The position numbers were made by a program, and so were the translations under genes. A DNA stretch of 19,249 bases from CAYLGY01 sp964383325 (GTDB taxonomy: Bacteria; Pseudomonadota; Alphaproteobacteria; Rhizobiales; Rhizobiaceae), in contig CAYLGY010000053.1 of assembly GCA_964383325.1 (NCBI GenBank), positions 1-19,249 of the forward strand, read 5' to 3'. Positions 7,806 through 13,917 of this stretch are shown in pieces; the stretch's first letter is position 1; the number at the start of each line of letters is the position of its first letter. Under the pieces are notes generated by a model, which was given only the letters and a program-made list of their open reading frames with translations, did no database searches and was not told the DNA's origin.

Positions 7806-7818
7806 TTAAACAGTTTAA
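7806..7818. promoter_or_regulatory. 13-bp palindrome, candidate operator for the LacI-type regulator
   Basis: TTAAAC-A-GTTTAA is a perfect inverted repeat in the 78 bases between the divergent hydrolase (start 7747) and regulator (start 7826). It lies 8 bases before the regulator start and 59 bases from the hydrolase start. Regulators of the LacI family usually bind such short palindromes near their own genes. That this one is bound is inference. No convincing promoter hexamers can be set around it. Confidence 0.45.
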
Positions 7819-7825
7819 TTCCATC

Positions 7826-8872
7826 TTGTCACGCCCCGGGAGCGGATCGCTGGCCCAGAAGATCAAACTGTCGACCATCGCGGATGCGCTGGGTGTGTCG
7901 ACCGCCACCGTATCGCTGGCCCTGCGCGACAGTCCGCTTGTCGCCGATGCCACCCGCGAGCGCATCAAGGCGCATGCCCGGGCCATCGGCTATATCTACA
8001 ATCGCCGCGCCGCCAGCCTGCGCACTTCCCGTTCCGGCATTGTCGGCGTCGTCGTGCACGACATCATGAACCCGTTCTATGCCGAGATCCTGCGTTCCAT
8101 CGAGCGTGAACTCGACCGGTCGCGGCAGACCTTCATTCTCTGCAATCACTATGACAAGGTGGAGAAGCAGCGCACCTTCATCGATACGCTGCTGCAACTT
8201 GGCGCCGATGGGGTGATCATGTCCCCCGCGATCGGCACGCCGCCGGAAGACATCGCGCTGGCGGAGCGCAATGCGCTGCCCGTCGTACTGATTGCCCGTA
8301 CCGTGCCGAACACGGCCGTCCCGGTCTTTCGGGGCGACGATGCCCATGGAATCGGCCTGGCGACGGACCATCTGATCGGGCTCGGCCATCGGCGCATCGC
8401 CATGATCGGGGGCACGGACGACACCTCGACCGGTCGCGAGCGCTATCGCGGCTATGTCGTCGCAATGGAACGGGCCGGCCTGGAAGTGAAGCCGCACTGG
8501 CGGTTGGCTGGTCCGCGCACCAAGCAGGCCGGCTTCGAGATCACGGGCCGGTTCCTTGCACTGCCGGACAAGCCGACTGCGGCGGTCTGCTGGAGCGATC
8601 TGGTTGCGATCGGTCTGATGAGCGGCCTTGCCCGCGCCGGGCTGGTGCCGGGTCGCGACATCTCCGTCACCGGCTATGATGACCTGGAGGAAGCCATGAT
8701 CGCCATGCCCGCCCTGACCACGGTATGGAATGGCCAGCGCGAGGTCGGGCGGCTGGCCGCCCGCGCCTTGCTGGACCGGCTGAGCGGCATCGCGGTTGCG
8801 TCCGAGCAGGCGCTGATCCGGCCGGAACTGCAGGTACGCCAGTCCACCGGCCGGCCGCCCGATGGCATGTGA
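7826..8872 (+). CDS. LacI-family transcriptional regulator
   Basis: A 348-residue DNA-binding repressor/activator. The N-terminal helix-turn-helix reads KLSTIADALGVSTATVSLAL (residues about 14-33), and the hinge part is ATRERIKAHARAIGYIYNRRAASLRT. The rest is the periplasmic-binding-protein-like effector domain, with IVGVVVHDIMNPFYAEIL, TDHLIGLGHRRIAMIGG and ISVTGYDDLEEA. No in-frame ATG exists between the upstream stop at 7775 and the helix-turn-helix, so the start is TTG at 7826. It lacks a clear ribosome site, so the exact start stays uncertain; a CTG at 7850 after GGGAG is another possibility. Being divergent from the creatininase-family gene, it probably controls the ureide cluster and itself. 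The effector cannot be told from sequence. LacI-family members more often sense sugars or nucleobases. Confidence 0.9.
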   Translation: MSRPGSGSLAQKIKLSTIADALGVSTATVSLALRDSPLVADATRERIKAHARAIGYIYNRRAASLRTSRSGIVGVVVHDIMNPFYAEILRSIERELDRSRQTFILCNHYDKVEKQRTFIDTLLQLGADGVIMSPAIGTPPEDIALAERNALPVVLIARTVPNTAVPVFRGDDAHGIGLATDHLIGLGHRRIAMIGGTDDTSTGRERYRGYVVAMERAGLEVKPHWRLAGPRTKQAGFEITGRFLALPDKPTAAVCWSDLVAIGLMSGLARAGLVPGRDISVTGYDDLEEAMIAMPALTTVWNGQREVGRLAARALLDRLSGIAVASEQALIRPELQVRQSTGRPPDGM

Positions 8873-8899
8873 GCTGGACCCCCTTCGGCTGGAAGCTCC

Positions 8900-9679
8900 C
8901 TATTCCGCAGCGAGCGCCGCGCCGATGCGGGCGGCCTGGTGTTCCCGCACGGCATCGCCGAAGGCCTTGAAGATGCTCGCCGACGGGGCATCGGTGCGCA
9001 CCCAGTATTCCGGATGCCATTGCGTTGCCAGCACAAAGCCGCGCGCATCGCGGACCGATGCCGCCTCGATGATCCCGTCCGGGGCCACGGCTTCGACGAC
9101 GAGCCGGTCGGCAAGCTTGCCGATGGCCTGGCGATGCAGGGAATTGACCTCGATGCGGCCTGCGCCGACCAGTCGCGCGAGGCATCCGTCCGGCCGCACC
9201 TCGACCGGGTGGTGGATCGCGTAGCGCTCGTCCTCGGGCCGGTCCGGGCCGGCGGCGCGATGGTCGAGATTGCCGTCGATCTCCTGGATCTCGCTGACGA
9301 GCGTGCCGCCGAGCGCGACATTGAGTTCCTGCATGCCGCGGCAGATGGCGAGGATCGGCACGCCCCGTTCGAGTGCCTTGCCGATCAGGGGCAGGGTGGT
9401 CGCATCGCGCATCCGGTCATAGGGCCCGTTCTCCTCCGTTGCGGTCTTGCCATAGAGCGACGGATCGAGATTGCTGCGCGAGCCGGTCAGGAGAACCCCG
9501 TCCACCATTTGCAGCAAGGCGTCCAGATCCAGCCGTTCCGCACCGAATGCAGGGACGATCAGCGGAGCGACGCCGGCTGCCTCCAGTGCTGCTTCCAGGT
9601 AGGTTTCCTGCACGGCATGCCAGCGAATGCCGTTGAATTCACGGGAATCGGCTGAAACGGCGATGAAAGGTTGCGCCAT
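8900..9679 (-). CDS. gamma-glutamyl-GABA hydrolase-type peptidase C26 / class I glutamine amidotransferase-like protein
   Basis: A 259-residue cytoplasmic hydrolase with the triad of class I glutamine amidotransferases. The nucleophile elbow is LAICRGMQELNVALGG (Cys in CRGMQ) and the histidine lies in ATQWHPEYW. The lid part VLLTGSRSNLDPSLYG and EVNSLHRQAIGKL match PuuD, which cleaves gamma-glutamyl-GABA in putrescine catabolism. The ATG at 9679 is chosen because AAGGAG lies three bases upstream; the in-frame extension to 9712 has no such site. No other putrescine (puu) genes are in view, so the substrate, some gamma-glutamyl compound, is inferred from family. It converges on the LacI gene, with only 27 bases between the two stops and no clear terminator there. 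Confidence 0.85.
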   Translation of the reverse strand: MAQPFIAVSADSREFNGIRWHAVQETYLEAALEAAGVAPLIVPAFGAERLDLDALLQMVDGVLLTGSRSNLDPSLYGKTATEENGPYDRMRDATTLPLIGKALERGVPILAICRGMQELNVALGGTLVSEIQEIDGNLDHRAAGPDRPEDERYAIHHPVEVRPDGCLARLVGAGRIEVNSLHRQAIGKLADRLVVEAVAPDGIIEAASVRDARGFVLATQWHPEYWVRTDAPSASIFKAFGDAVREHQAARIGAALAAE

Positions 9680-9739
9680 GCTCTCCTTCTCCAGACAATC
9701 ACGGGGCCGCAAGCTATCTCATTGCTATGGGACTTTTGG

Positions 9740-9757
9740 CTGTATCATTCAATACAG
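9740..9757. repeat. 18-bp inverted repeat between the C26 gene and sitD
   Basis: CTGTAT-CATTCA-ATACAG has perfect six-base arms around six bases. It lies 60 bases upstream of the C26 hydrolase start and 20 bases downstream of the sitD stop. It could be an operator for the former; no T-run follows on either strand, so a terminator is less likely. Nothing else stands out in the 98-base gap. Confidence 0.4.
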
Positions 9758-9777
9758 GCGAAACCCACTTTCGGCAT

Positions 9778-10593
9778 TCAGGCTCGTCCCCGCAGCAAGG
9801 CGAGCATGAAGATTGCCGTCAGGACGAGGACGATGGTGGGCGCGGGCGCGCTGTCGAGATGAAAGCTGAGATAGACCCCGCCAATGGCGGCAACCGCGCC
9901 GATCAGCGCCGCAAGCAGCAGCATGCGTCCGAAGCGCCGGGTAAGAAGATAGGCGCACGCTCCCGGCGTGATGAGGACCGAGATGACGAGCAGCACGCCC
10001 ACCGCCTTCAGCCCGGCGACGATGGTGAGCGCGATGATGGCGAGCAGCCCGTAATGCAGCCACCGGACCGGCAGGCCGATGGCGCTGGCATGTTGCGGGT
10101 CGAAGGCGTGCAACAGGAAGTCGCGCCATTTCAGCAGGAGGATGAAGATCACGAGCGCCGCAATCAGCCCGGTTTCCGCGATGTCGCGCCAGGAAATGCC
10201 GAGCATGTTGCCGAAGAGCACGTGATGCAGGTGGATGCCGGTCGGGATGGCGGTGATCAGCACGATGCCGAGCCCGAACATGCCGGAAAAGACGATGCCC
10301 ATCACCGTATCCTGCTTGACGCGGCTGTGGTCGGCGAGGAAGCCGGTCGCAAGGGCGCAGGCCATTCCGGCGGCAAAGGCGCCGGCGGCAACCGGGATCC
10401 CGCCGAGAAAGGCGAGCGCCATGCCGGGCAGGACCGCATGGGAGATGGCGTCGCCCATCAGGGCCCAGCCCTTCAGCACCAGGAAGCAGGACAGGATCGA
10501 GGCCGGCACCACGACGAGGATCGCAATGATGAAGGCCTGCTGCATGAAGGGAAACTGGAACGGCAGCAGCAGAGGCTCGACCCAGCCGTTCAT
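9778..10593 (-). CDS. sitD: manganese/iron ABC transporter permease SitD
   Basis: A 271-residue integral membrane permease of the zinc/manganese/iron (ABC-3) family. Visible are PFMQQAFIIAILVVVPASILSCFLVLKGWALMGDAISHAVLPG, the family's first conserved block; DTVMGIVFSGMFGLGIVL; and LKAVGVLLVISVLITPGACAYLLT, the block containing the proposed contact with the ATPase. About eight helices can be drawn. GGAGG lies seven bases before the ATG at 10593, which overlaps the sitC stop as ATGA. It is the last gene of sitABCD, and its pair is SitC; the two differ in sequence, as is normal for heterodimeric Sit/Mnt permeases. The metal (Mn2+ rather than Zn2+ or Fe2+) is inferred mainly from the Mur-like regulator next to the operon. 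Confidence 0.92.
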   Translation of the reverse strand: MNGWVEPLLLPFQFPFMQQAFIIAILVVVPASILSCFLVLKGWALMGDAISHAVLPGMALAFLGGIPVAAGAFAAGMACALATGFLADHSRVKQDTVMGIVFSGMFGLGIVLITAIPTGIHLHHVLFGNMLGISWRDIAETGLIAALVIFILLLKWRDFLLHAFDPQHASAIGLPVRWLHYGLLAIIALTIVAGLKAVGVLLVISVLITPGACAYLLTRRFGRMLLLAALIGAVAAIGGVYLSFHLDSAPAPTIVLVLTAIFMLALLRGRA

Positions 10594-11447
10594 CTGTCCG
10601 CCTCCAGCGCCCGCCGCGCCTGTCGCCGCGCTGCGAGGTAGCCGTGCTTCGGGGCCAGCAGGAAGGCCAGCAGGAAGATCAGCGTCTGCAAAAGGATGAT
10701 GATGCCGCCGGTGGCGCCGTCGAGAAAATAGCTCGCATAGGCGCCGGCAAAGGCCGTGAGCGTGCCGATTGCGACGGAGATGACGATCAGCCTCGGGAAG
10801 CGGTCAGTGAGGAGATAGGCGGTTGCCCCCGGCGTCACGACCATGGCGATGACGAGGAAGGCGCCGACCGTCTGCATGGCCGCCACGCAGGAGGCGCTGA
10901 GCAAGGTGAAGAACAGCGCCTTGTTCCAGCCTGGCGAAATTCCCACCGACCGGGCGTGGTTCTCGTCGAAGAACACGATCATCAGGTCCTTCCACCGGAC
11001 GAGCAGGATCGCAAGCGTGACGCCGCCGATGATGACGAGTTGCAACGTCTCGGCGGGCCGGATGGCGAGGACGTTGCCCAGCACGATGGTGTCGATGCTG
11101 ATCGGCGCCGGCGAGACGGAAACCATGAACAGGCCGAGGCCGAGAAAGGACGTGAAGATGATGCCGATGATCGTGTCCTGGCGCAGCCGGGTCTGCCGGT
11201 TGAGCAGGAGGATTGCCGCTGCCGCCAGCCCGCCGGAGAGGAATGCGCCGATCGAGAAGGGCAGGCCGAGCATGTAGGCGCCGGCAACTCCCGGGACGAT
11301 CGAATGCGAAAGCGCATCGCCGATCAGCGACCAGCCCTTCAGCATCAGATAGGCGGAGAGAAAGGCGCACACGCCGCCGACGAGCGCGCTGACCCACATG
11401 GCATTCAGCATGTATTCATAGCCGAATGGCGCCAGCAGCCCGGTCAT
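10590..11447 (-). CDS. sitC: manganese/iron ABC transporter permease SitC
   Basis: A 285-residue permease, first of the two in the operon. It has the typical opening FGYEYMLNAMWVSALVGGVCAFLSAYLMLKGWSLIGDALSHSIVPGVAGAYMLG, then RQDTIIGIIFTSFLGLGLFMV and MQTVGAFLVIAMVVTPGATAYLLT, the same blocks as SitD. The C-terminus ends in a basic cytoplasmic tail (KHGYLAARRQARRALEADR) that SitD lacks. Its ATG at 11447 overlaps the sitB stop as ATGA, and its stop overlaps the sitD start in the same way, so the two subunits are likely made in equal amount. The family is secure; the sit name rests on operon order and the neighbouring regulator. Confidence 0.92.
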   Translation of the reverse strand: MTGLLAPFGYEYMLNAMWVSALVGGVCAFLSAYLMLKGWSLIGDALSHSIVPGVAGAYMLGLPFSIGAFLSGGLAAAAILLLNRQTRLRQDTIIGIIFTSFLGLGLFMVSVSPAPISIDTIVLGNVLAIRPAETLQLVIIGGVTLAILLVRWKDLMIVFFDENHARSVGISPGWNKALFFTLLSASCVAAMQTVGAFLVIAMVVTPGATAYLLTDRFPRLIVISVAIGTLTAFAGAYASYFLDGATGGIIILLQTLIFLLAFLLAPKHGYLAARRQARRALEADR

Positions 11448-12310
11448 TTCGCGTCCCTGTCCTCCGGTTCGCCGTAGAGGACCAGCGGCCGCTCGTCGTC
11501 GCTGATGACGGTGACCTGGCGGCTGTCCTCGTCCTCATGCAGGTCGCTGCCGTGCAGCGTTACATGGCGGAGCGCCCCGCCAAAGGCGCGTTCGAGATTT
11601 GCGCGGGTAAAGACTTCCTCTGTCGGCCCCGCCGCCAGCACCGAGCGGTTGATCAGGATGGTCCGGTCGCAGAAATCGGGCACGCTGCCCAGATTATGGG
11701 TCGAGATCAGCATGATCCGGCCTTCGCGGCGCAATGCCGCCAGCAGGGCGACGATTTCCTCCTCGGTGGTCACGTCGACGCCGGTGAAGGGCTCGTCGAG
11801 CAGGATGACCGTCGCATCCTGCGCCAGCGCCCGGGCGAGAAAGACGCGCTTTCTCTGGCCGCCGGAGAGTTCGCCGATCTGGCGCCGGCGATAGGGCGTC
11901 ATCCTGACCCTTTCGAGCGCGGCGTCGACCCGTTCGCGGTCGGTTGCGGTAGGTCGCCGCAGCCAGTTCATGCGTCCGAACCGTCCCATCATGACGACAT
12001 CCTCGACCAGCACCGGGAAGGTCCAGTCGACTTCCTCGCTCTGCGGCACATAGGCCACCTCGTTGCGGCGCAGGGCTTGCGCCGAACGCTTGCCGAGAAT
12101 GCGCACGCTGCCGGCGTTGAGCGGGACAAATCCCATGATCGCCTTGAAAAGGGTGGACTTGCCGGAACCGTTGACGCCGACCAGCGCCGTCACCGAGCCG
12201 CGGGGGATCGCAAAGCTGACATTGTCCAGCGCCTTGAGGCCGTTCCGGTAGATCACGGTGACGCCCTCCGCCGCAAGTCCCTCGGCTGCTTGCGGAGCGG
12301 CGGAAGTCAT
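11444..12310 (-). CDS. sitB: manganese/iron ABC transporter ATP-binding protein SitB
   Basis: A 288-residue ATPase that powers the SitCD permease. Motifs in order are Walker A GVNGSGKST, Q-loop VAYVPQSEEVDW, signature LSGGQRKRVFLARAL, Walker B VILLDEPFTGVD and the H-loop STHN. The QSEEVDW stretch is typical of the Mn/Zn/Fe importer ATPases. After the ATPase core there is an acidic tail (SDLHEDEDSRQ, then SDDERPLVLYGEPEDRDAK), longer than a minimal family member and of unknown use. The ATG at 12310 overlaps the sitA stop as ATGA. The reading frame remains open upstream as far as 13273, but that part is antisense-like arginine-rich sequence within sitA and is not coding. Confidence 0.93.
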   Translation of the reverse strand: MTSAAPQAAEGLAAEGVTVIYRNGLKALDNVSFAIPRGSVTALVGVNGSGKSTLFKAIMGFVPLNAGSVRILGKRSAQALRRNEVAYVPQSEEVDWTFPVLVEDVVMMGRFGRMNWLRRPTATDRERVDAALERVRMTPYRRRQIGELSGGQRKRVFLARALAQDATVILLDEPFTGVDVTTEEEIVALLAALRREGRIMLISTHNLGSVPDFCDRTILINRSVLAAGPTEEVFTRANLERAFGGALRHVTLHGSDLHEDEDSRQVTVISDDERPLVLYGEPEDRDAK

Positions 12311-13194
12311 CGGGCCAGTCCCTCGGCAATGGTCGCGGCGGTCACGCGCAGCAGGTCGAGATAGGTCGGCACCGGCCCGTCCGCCTCGCTCAGCGAATCC
12401 ACGTAGAGAACGCCGCCGTAGCGAGCGCCCGTCTCCTGCGCCACCTGCCGCGCCGGACCGTCCGGCACCGTGCTTTCGCTGAAGATCGCGGCGACGCCAT
12501 GCTCGCGGACCAGGTCGATCACCTTGCGCACCTGCTGCGGCGTGCCTTGCGCATCGGCATTGATCGGCCAGAGATAGGCCTCGCGCAGGCCGAAATCGCG
12601 GGCAAGGTAGCTGAAGGCGCCCTCGCTCGTCACCAGCCAGCGCTTTTCGGGCGGGATCGAAGCCAGCTGCTCGCGGATCGGCGCGATTGCCGCGTCGACC
12701 TCGCGCGCATAGGCCTCCGCATTGGCGCGATAGGTTTCGGCATTGGCCGGATCGTGCTTGCTCAAGGCATCGCGGATATTGCGGATGTAGATCGCCGCAT
12801 TGTCCGGCGACATCCAGGCATGCGGATTGGGCTGGTTGCCATAGGGGCCTTCGGCGATCGGCAGGGTCTCGATTCCCTCGCTGACCACCACTCCGGGAAC
12901 GTCCGACAGATTGGCGAGAAAGCGCTCGAACCACAATTCGAGGCCGAGCCCGTTCCACAGGATGAGGTCGGCGTCCTGCGCGCGCATCAGGTCGCCGGGT
13001 GTCGGCTGGTAATTGTGGATCTCGGCGCCGGGCCGCGTGACCGATTCCACTTCCGCCAGGTCCCCGGCAATGTTCCGGGCCATGTCGGCGATGACCGTGA
13101 AGGTGGTGATGACCCGCAGCCGTTCTGCGGCGGCGGGCAGGGCCGTCCATCCTGCGAGCGCAAGGGCAAGCGCGGCGAGGGTCAGTCTTCGCAT
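12307..13194 (-). CDS. sitA: manganese/iron ABC transporter substrate-binding protein SitA
   Basis: Periplasmic metal-binding protein of the cluster A-I type. It has a Sec signal peptide (MRRLTLAALALALAGWTALPAAA) and four expected metal ligands at family positions: H60 in EIHNYQPTPGD, H125 in NPHAWMSP, E240 in IFSESTVP and D266 in YVDSLSEADG. The His-His-Glu-Asp set fits Mn/Fe binders, and there is no histidine-rich loop as in ZnuA. I prefer ATG 13194 because AAGGA lies five bases before it; the ATG at 13200 is almost on top of that site. It is the first gene of sitABCD and its stop overlaps sitB. Control by the divergent Fur/Mur-type protein through the palindrome at 13255 is likely. Confidence 0.93.
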   Translation of the reverse strand: MRRLTLAALALALAGWTALPAAAERLRVITTFTVIADMARNIAGDLAEVESVTRPGAEIHNYQPTPGDLMRAQDADLILWNGLGLELWFERFLANLSDVPGVVVSEGIETLPIAEGPYGNQPNPHAWMSPDNAAIYIRNIRDALSKHDPANAETYRANAEAYAREVDAAIAPIREQLASIPPEKRWLVTSEGAFSYLARDFGLREAYLWPINADAQGTPQQVRKVIDLVREHGVAAIFSESTVPDGPARQVAQETGARYGGVLYVDSLSEADGPVPTYLDLLRVTAATIAEGLAR

Positions 13195-13220
13195 CGGCAT
13201 CCTTTCCGGTTCTCCCCGTC

Positions 13221-13248
13221 AATCTATTCAAACGCCCGGCCATGTCAA
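13221..13248 (-). promoter_or_regulatory. sitA promoter
   Basis: On the complement, a perfect TTGACA (13248-13243) is followed after 16 bases by TAGATT (13226-13221, four of six matches to -10). It would start transcription about 20 bases before sitA. The palindromic element at 13249-13269 directly abuts the -35, well placed to affect polymerase. Confidence 0.55.
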
Positions 13249-13269
13249 TGCAAATGCAAATCGTTTGCA
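13249..13269. promoter_or_regulatory. Mur/Fur-like operator at the sit promoter
   Basis: TGCAAA-TCG-TTTGCA (13255-13269) is a perfect 15-bp palindrome, and another TGCAAA half site precedes it directly (13249-13254). It touches the -35 of the sitA promoter. It shares the TTGCAA-type core with the palindrome at 13321, which is evidence that one regulator reads both. Binding by the adjacent Fur/Mur protein is inferred. Confidence 0.6.
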
Positions 13270-13320
13270 ACAAGAAACGCTCGCGCCGCGTTCGCGGGCG
13301 GTCACGCGCCCGTTCCTGAT

Positions 13321-13337
13321 TTGCAACAGCGTTGCAA
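13321..13337. promoter_or_regulatory. Mur/Fur-like operator at the regulator's own promoter
   Basis: TTGCAAC-AGC-GTTGCAA has perfect seven-base arms. It covers a possible -35 (TTGCAA, 13321-13326) and most of the 16-base spacer to TATGCT (13343-13348). That placement fits autoregulation by occlusion. The second arm type matches the site at 13255. Confidence 0.55.
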
Positions 13338-13379
13338 CTGGCTATGCTCGGCAGGCGTGCCGCGGAAAGGAATTTCGAG

Positions 13380-13793
13380 TTGAAGAAGCCGGATTATGAA
13401 GCCGTCCTGCGCAAGGCGGGAGTGCGAATCACCCGGCCGAGGCGGGTGATCCTGTCCATCCTGGCGGCGACCGACGATCATCCCGACGCCATGGCCCTGT
13501 TCCGGCGGGCCGTGCGCCATGATGACAGCATTTCCCTGTCAACGATCTACCGGACCCTCAAGCTGCTGGAGGACCACGGCGCCATTCAGCGTCATGCCTT
13601 CGAGGGCGGGCCGTCGCGTTTCGAGCCCACCCATGGCGGTCATCACGATCATCTCATCGACATCGATACCGGCAATGTCATCGAGTTTCATTCCGAGCGG
13701 ATCGAGGAATTGCAGCACGAGATTGCCGACTCGCTCGGCTACGAGATCGTCCATCACAGGCTGGAACTTTACGGGCGCAGGAAGCGCGGCTGA
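13380..13793 (+). CDS. mur: Fur-family regulator, probably Mur (manganese-responsive)
   Basis: A 137-residue Fur-superfamily repressor. The winged-helix part is KAGVRITRPRRVILSILAAT followed by the recognition helix region SISLSTIYRTLKLLEDHGAI. The metal-binding/dimerisation part has HHDHLIDIDTGNVIEF and closes with HHRLELYG, close to rhizobial Mur as I remember it. There is no cysteine, so the structural CxxC zinc site of Fur and Zur is absent. I choose TTG at 13380: AAGGA lies eight bases upstream and the length is then normal. An ATG at 13344 in the same frame sits inside the probable -10 and has no ribosome site. It is divergent from sitABCD, which points to manganese (or iron) as its signal. 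Fur rather than Mur function cannot be excluded. Confidence 0.85.
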   Translation: MKKPDYEAVLRKAGVRITRPRRVILSILAATDDHPDAMALFRRAVRHDDSISLSTIYRTLKLLEDHGAIQRHAFEGGPSRFEPTHGGHHDHLIDIDTGNVIEFHSERIEELQHEIADSLGYEIVHHRLELYGRRKRG

Positions 13794-13796
13794 GCC

Positions 13797-13836
13797 GGCC
13801 GTACGGGGTCCGGACAAGAAAAATGGCCGTCCGGCC
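13797..13836 (+). terminator. hairpin after the Fur/Mur gene, weak terminator candidate
   Basis: GGCCGTACGG (13797-13806) pairs with CCGTCCGGCC (13827-13836) with one mismatch, around a 20-base loop, starting three bases after the stop codon. No T-run follows, so it is at best a poor intrinsic terminator. Confidence 0.25.
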
Positions 13837-13864
13837 TTGCCATTGCGTTGAGCAATCGTTCAAT
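13837..13864 (+). promoter_or_regulatory. candidate promoter and palindrome before the peptide-type ABC operon
   Basis: TTGCCA (13837-13842, five of six matches to -35) and TTCAAT (13859-13864) are 16 bases apart. The spacer holds a 15-bp palindrome ATTGC-GTTGA-GCAAT (13842-13856), a place where a repressor would act. Both signals are short; this is a suggestion. Confidence 0.3.
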
Positions 13865-13917
13865 ATTCGGGCAATTCATGTTACCGTTTTCGAGAAAGCC
13901 GACTGGGGAGGACTGCA

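Noticed and set aside
8873..8899. Terminator between the convergent LacI and C26 genes
   Set aside because: Only a GAGCT/AGCTC pair with a long loop is visible, and no T-run follows on either strand.
9727..10641. Charged, low-complexity plus-strand frames (9727-10641 and 10644-11477) that look like disordered proteins
   Set aside because: They are the complement of hydrophobic helices in SitD and SitC; antisense to membrane proteins gives such charged strings.
12311..13273. Extension of sitB upstream to make a 609-residue protein
   Set aside because: The extra part overlaps sitA in another frame, is arginine-rich, and the ATGA overlap at 12310 gives a normal start.
13801..13834. CCGGACAAG near 13810 as a further copy of the right-edge repeat
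   Set aside because: Only about a dozen bases agree; the rest of the unit is absent, so chance in GC-rich sequence is the simpler explanation.
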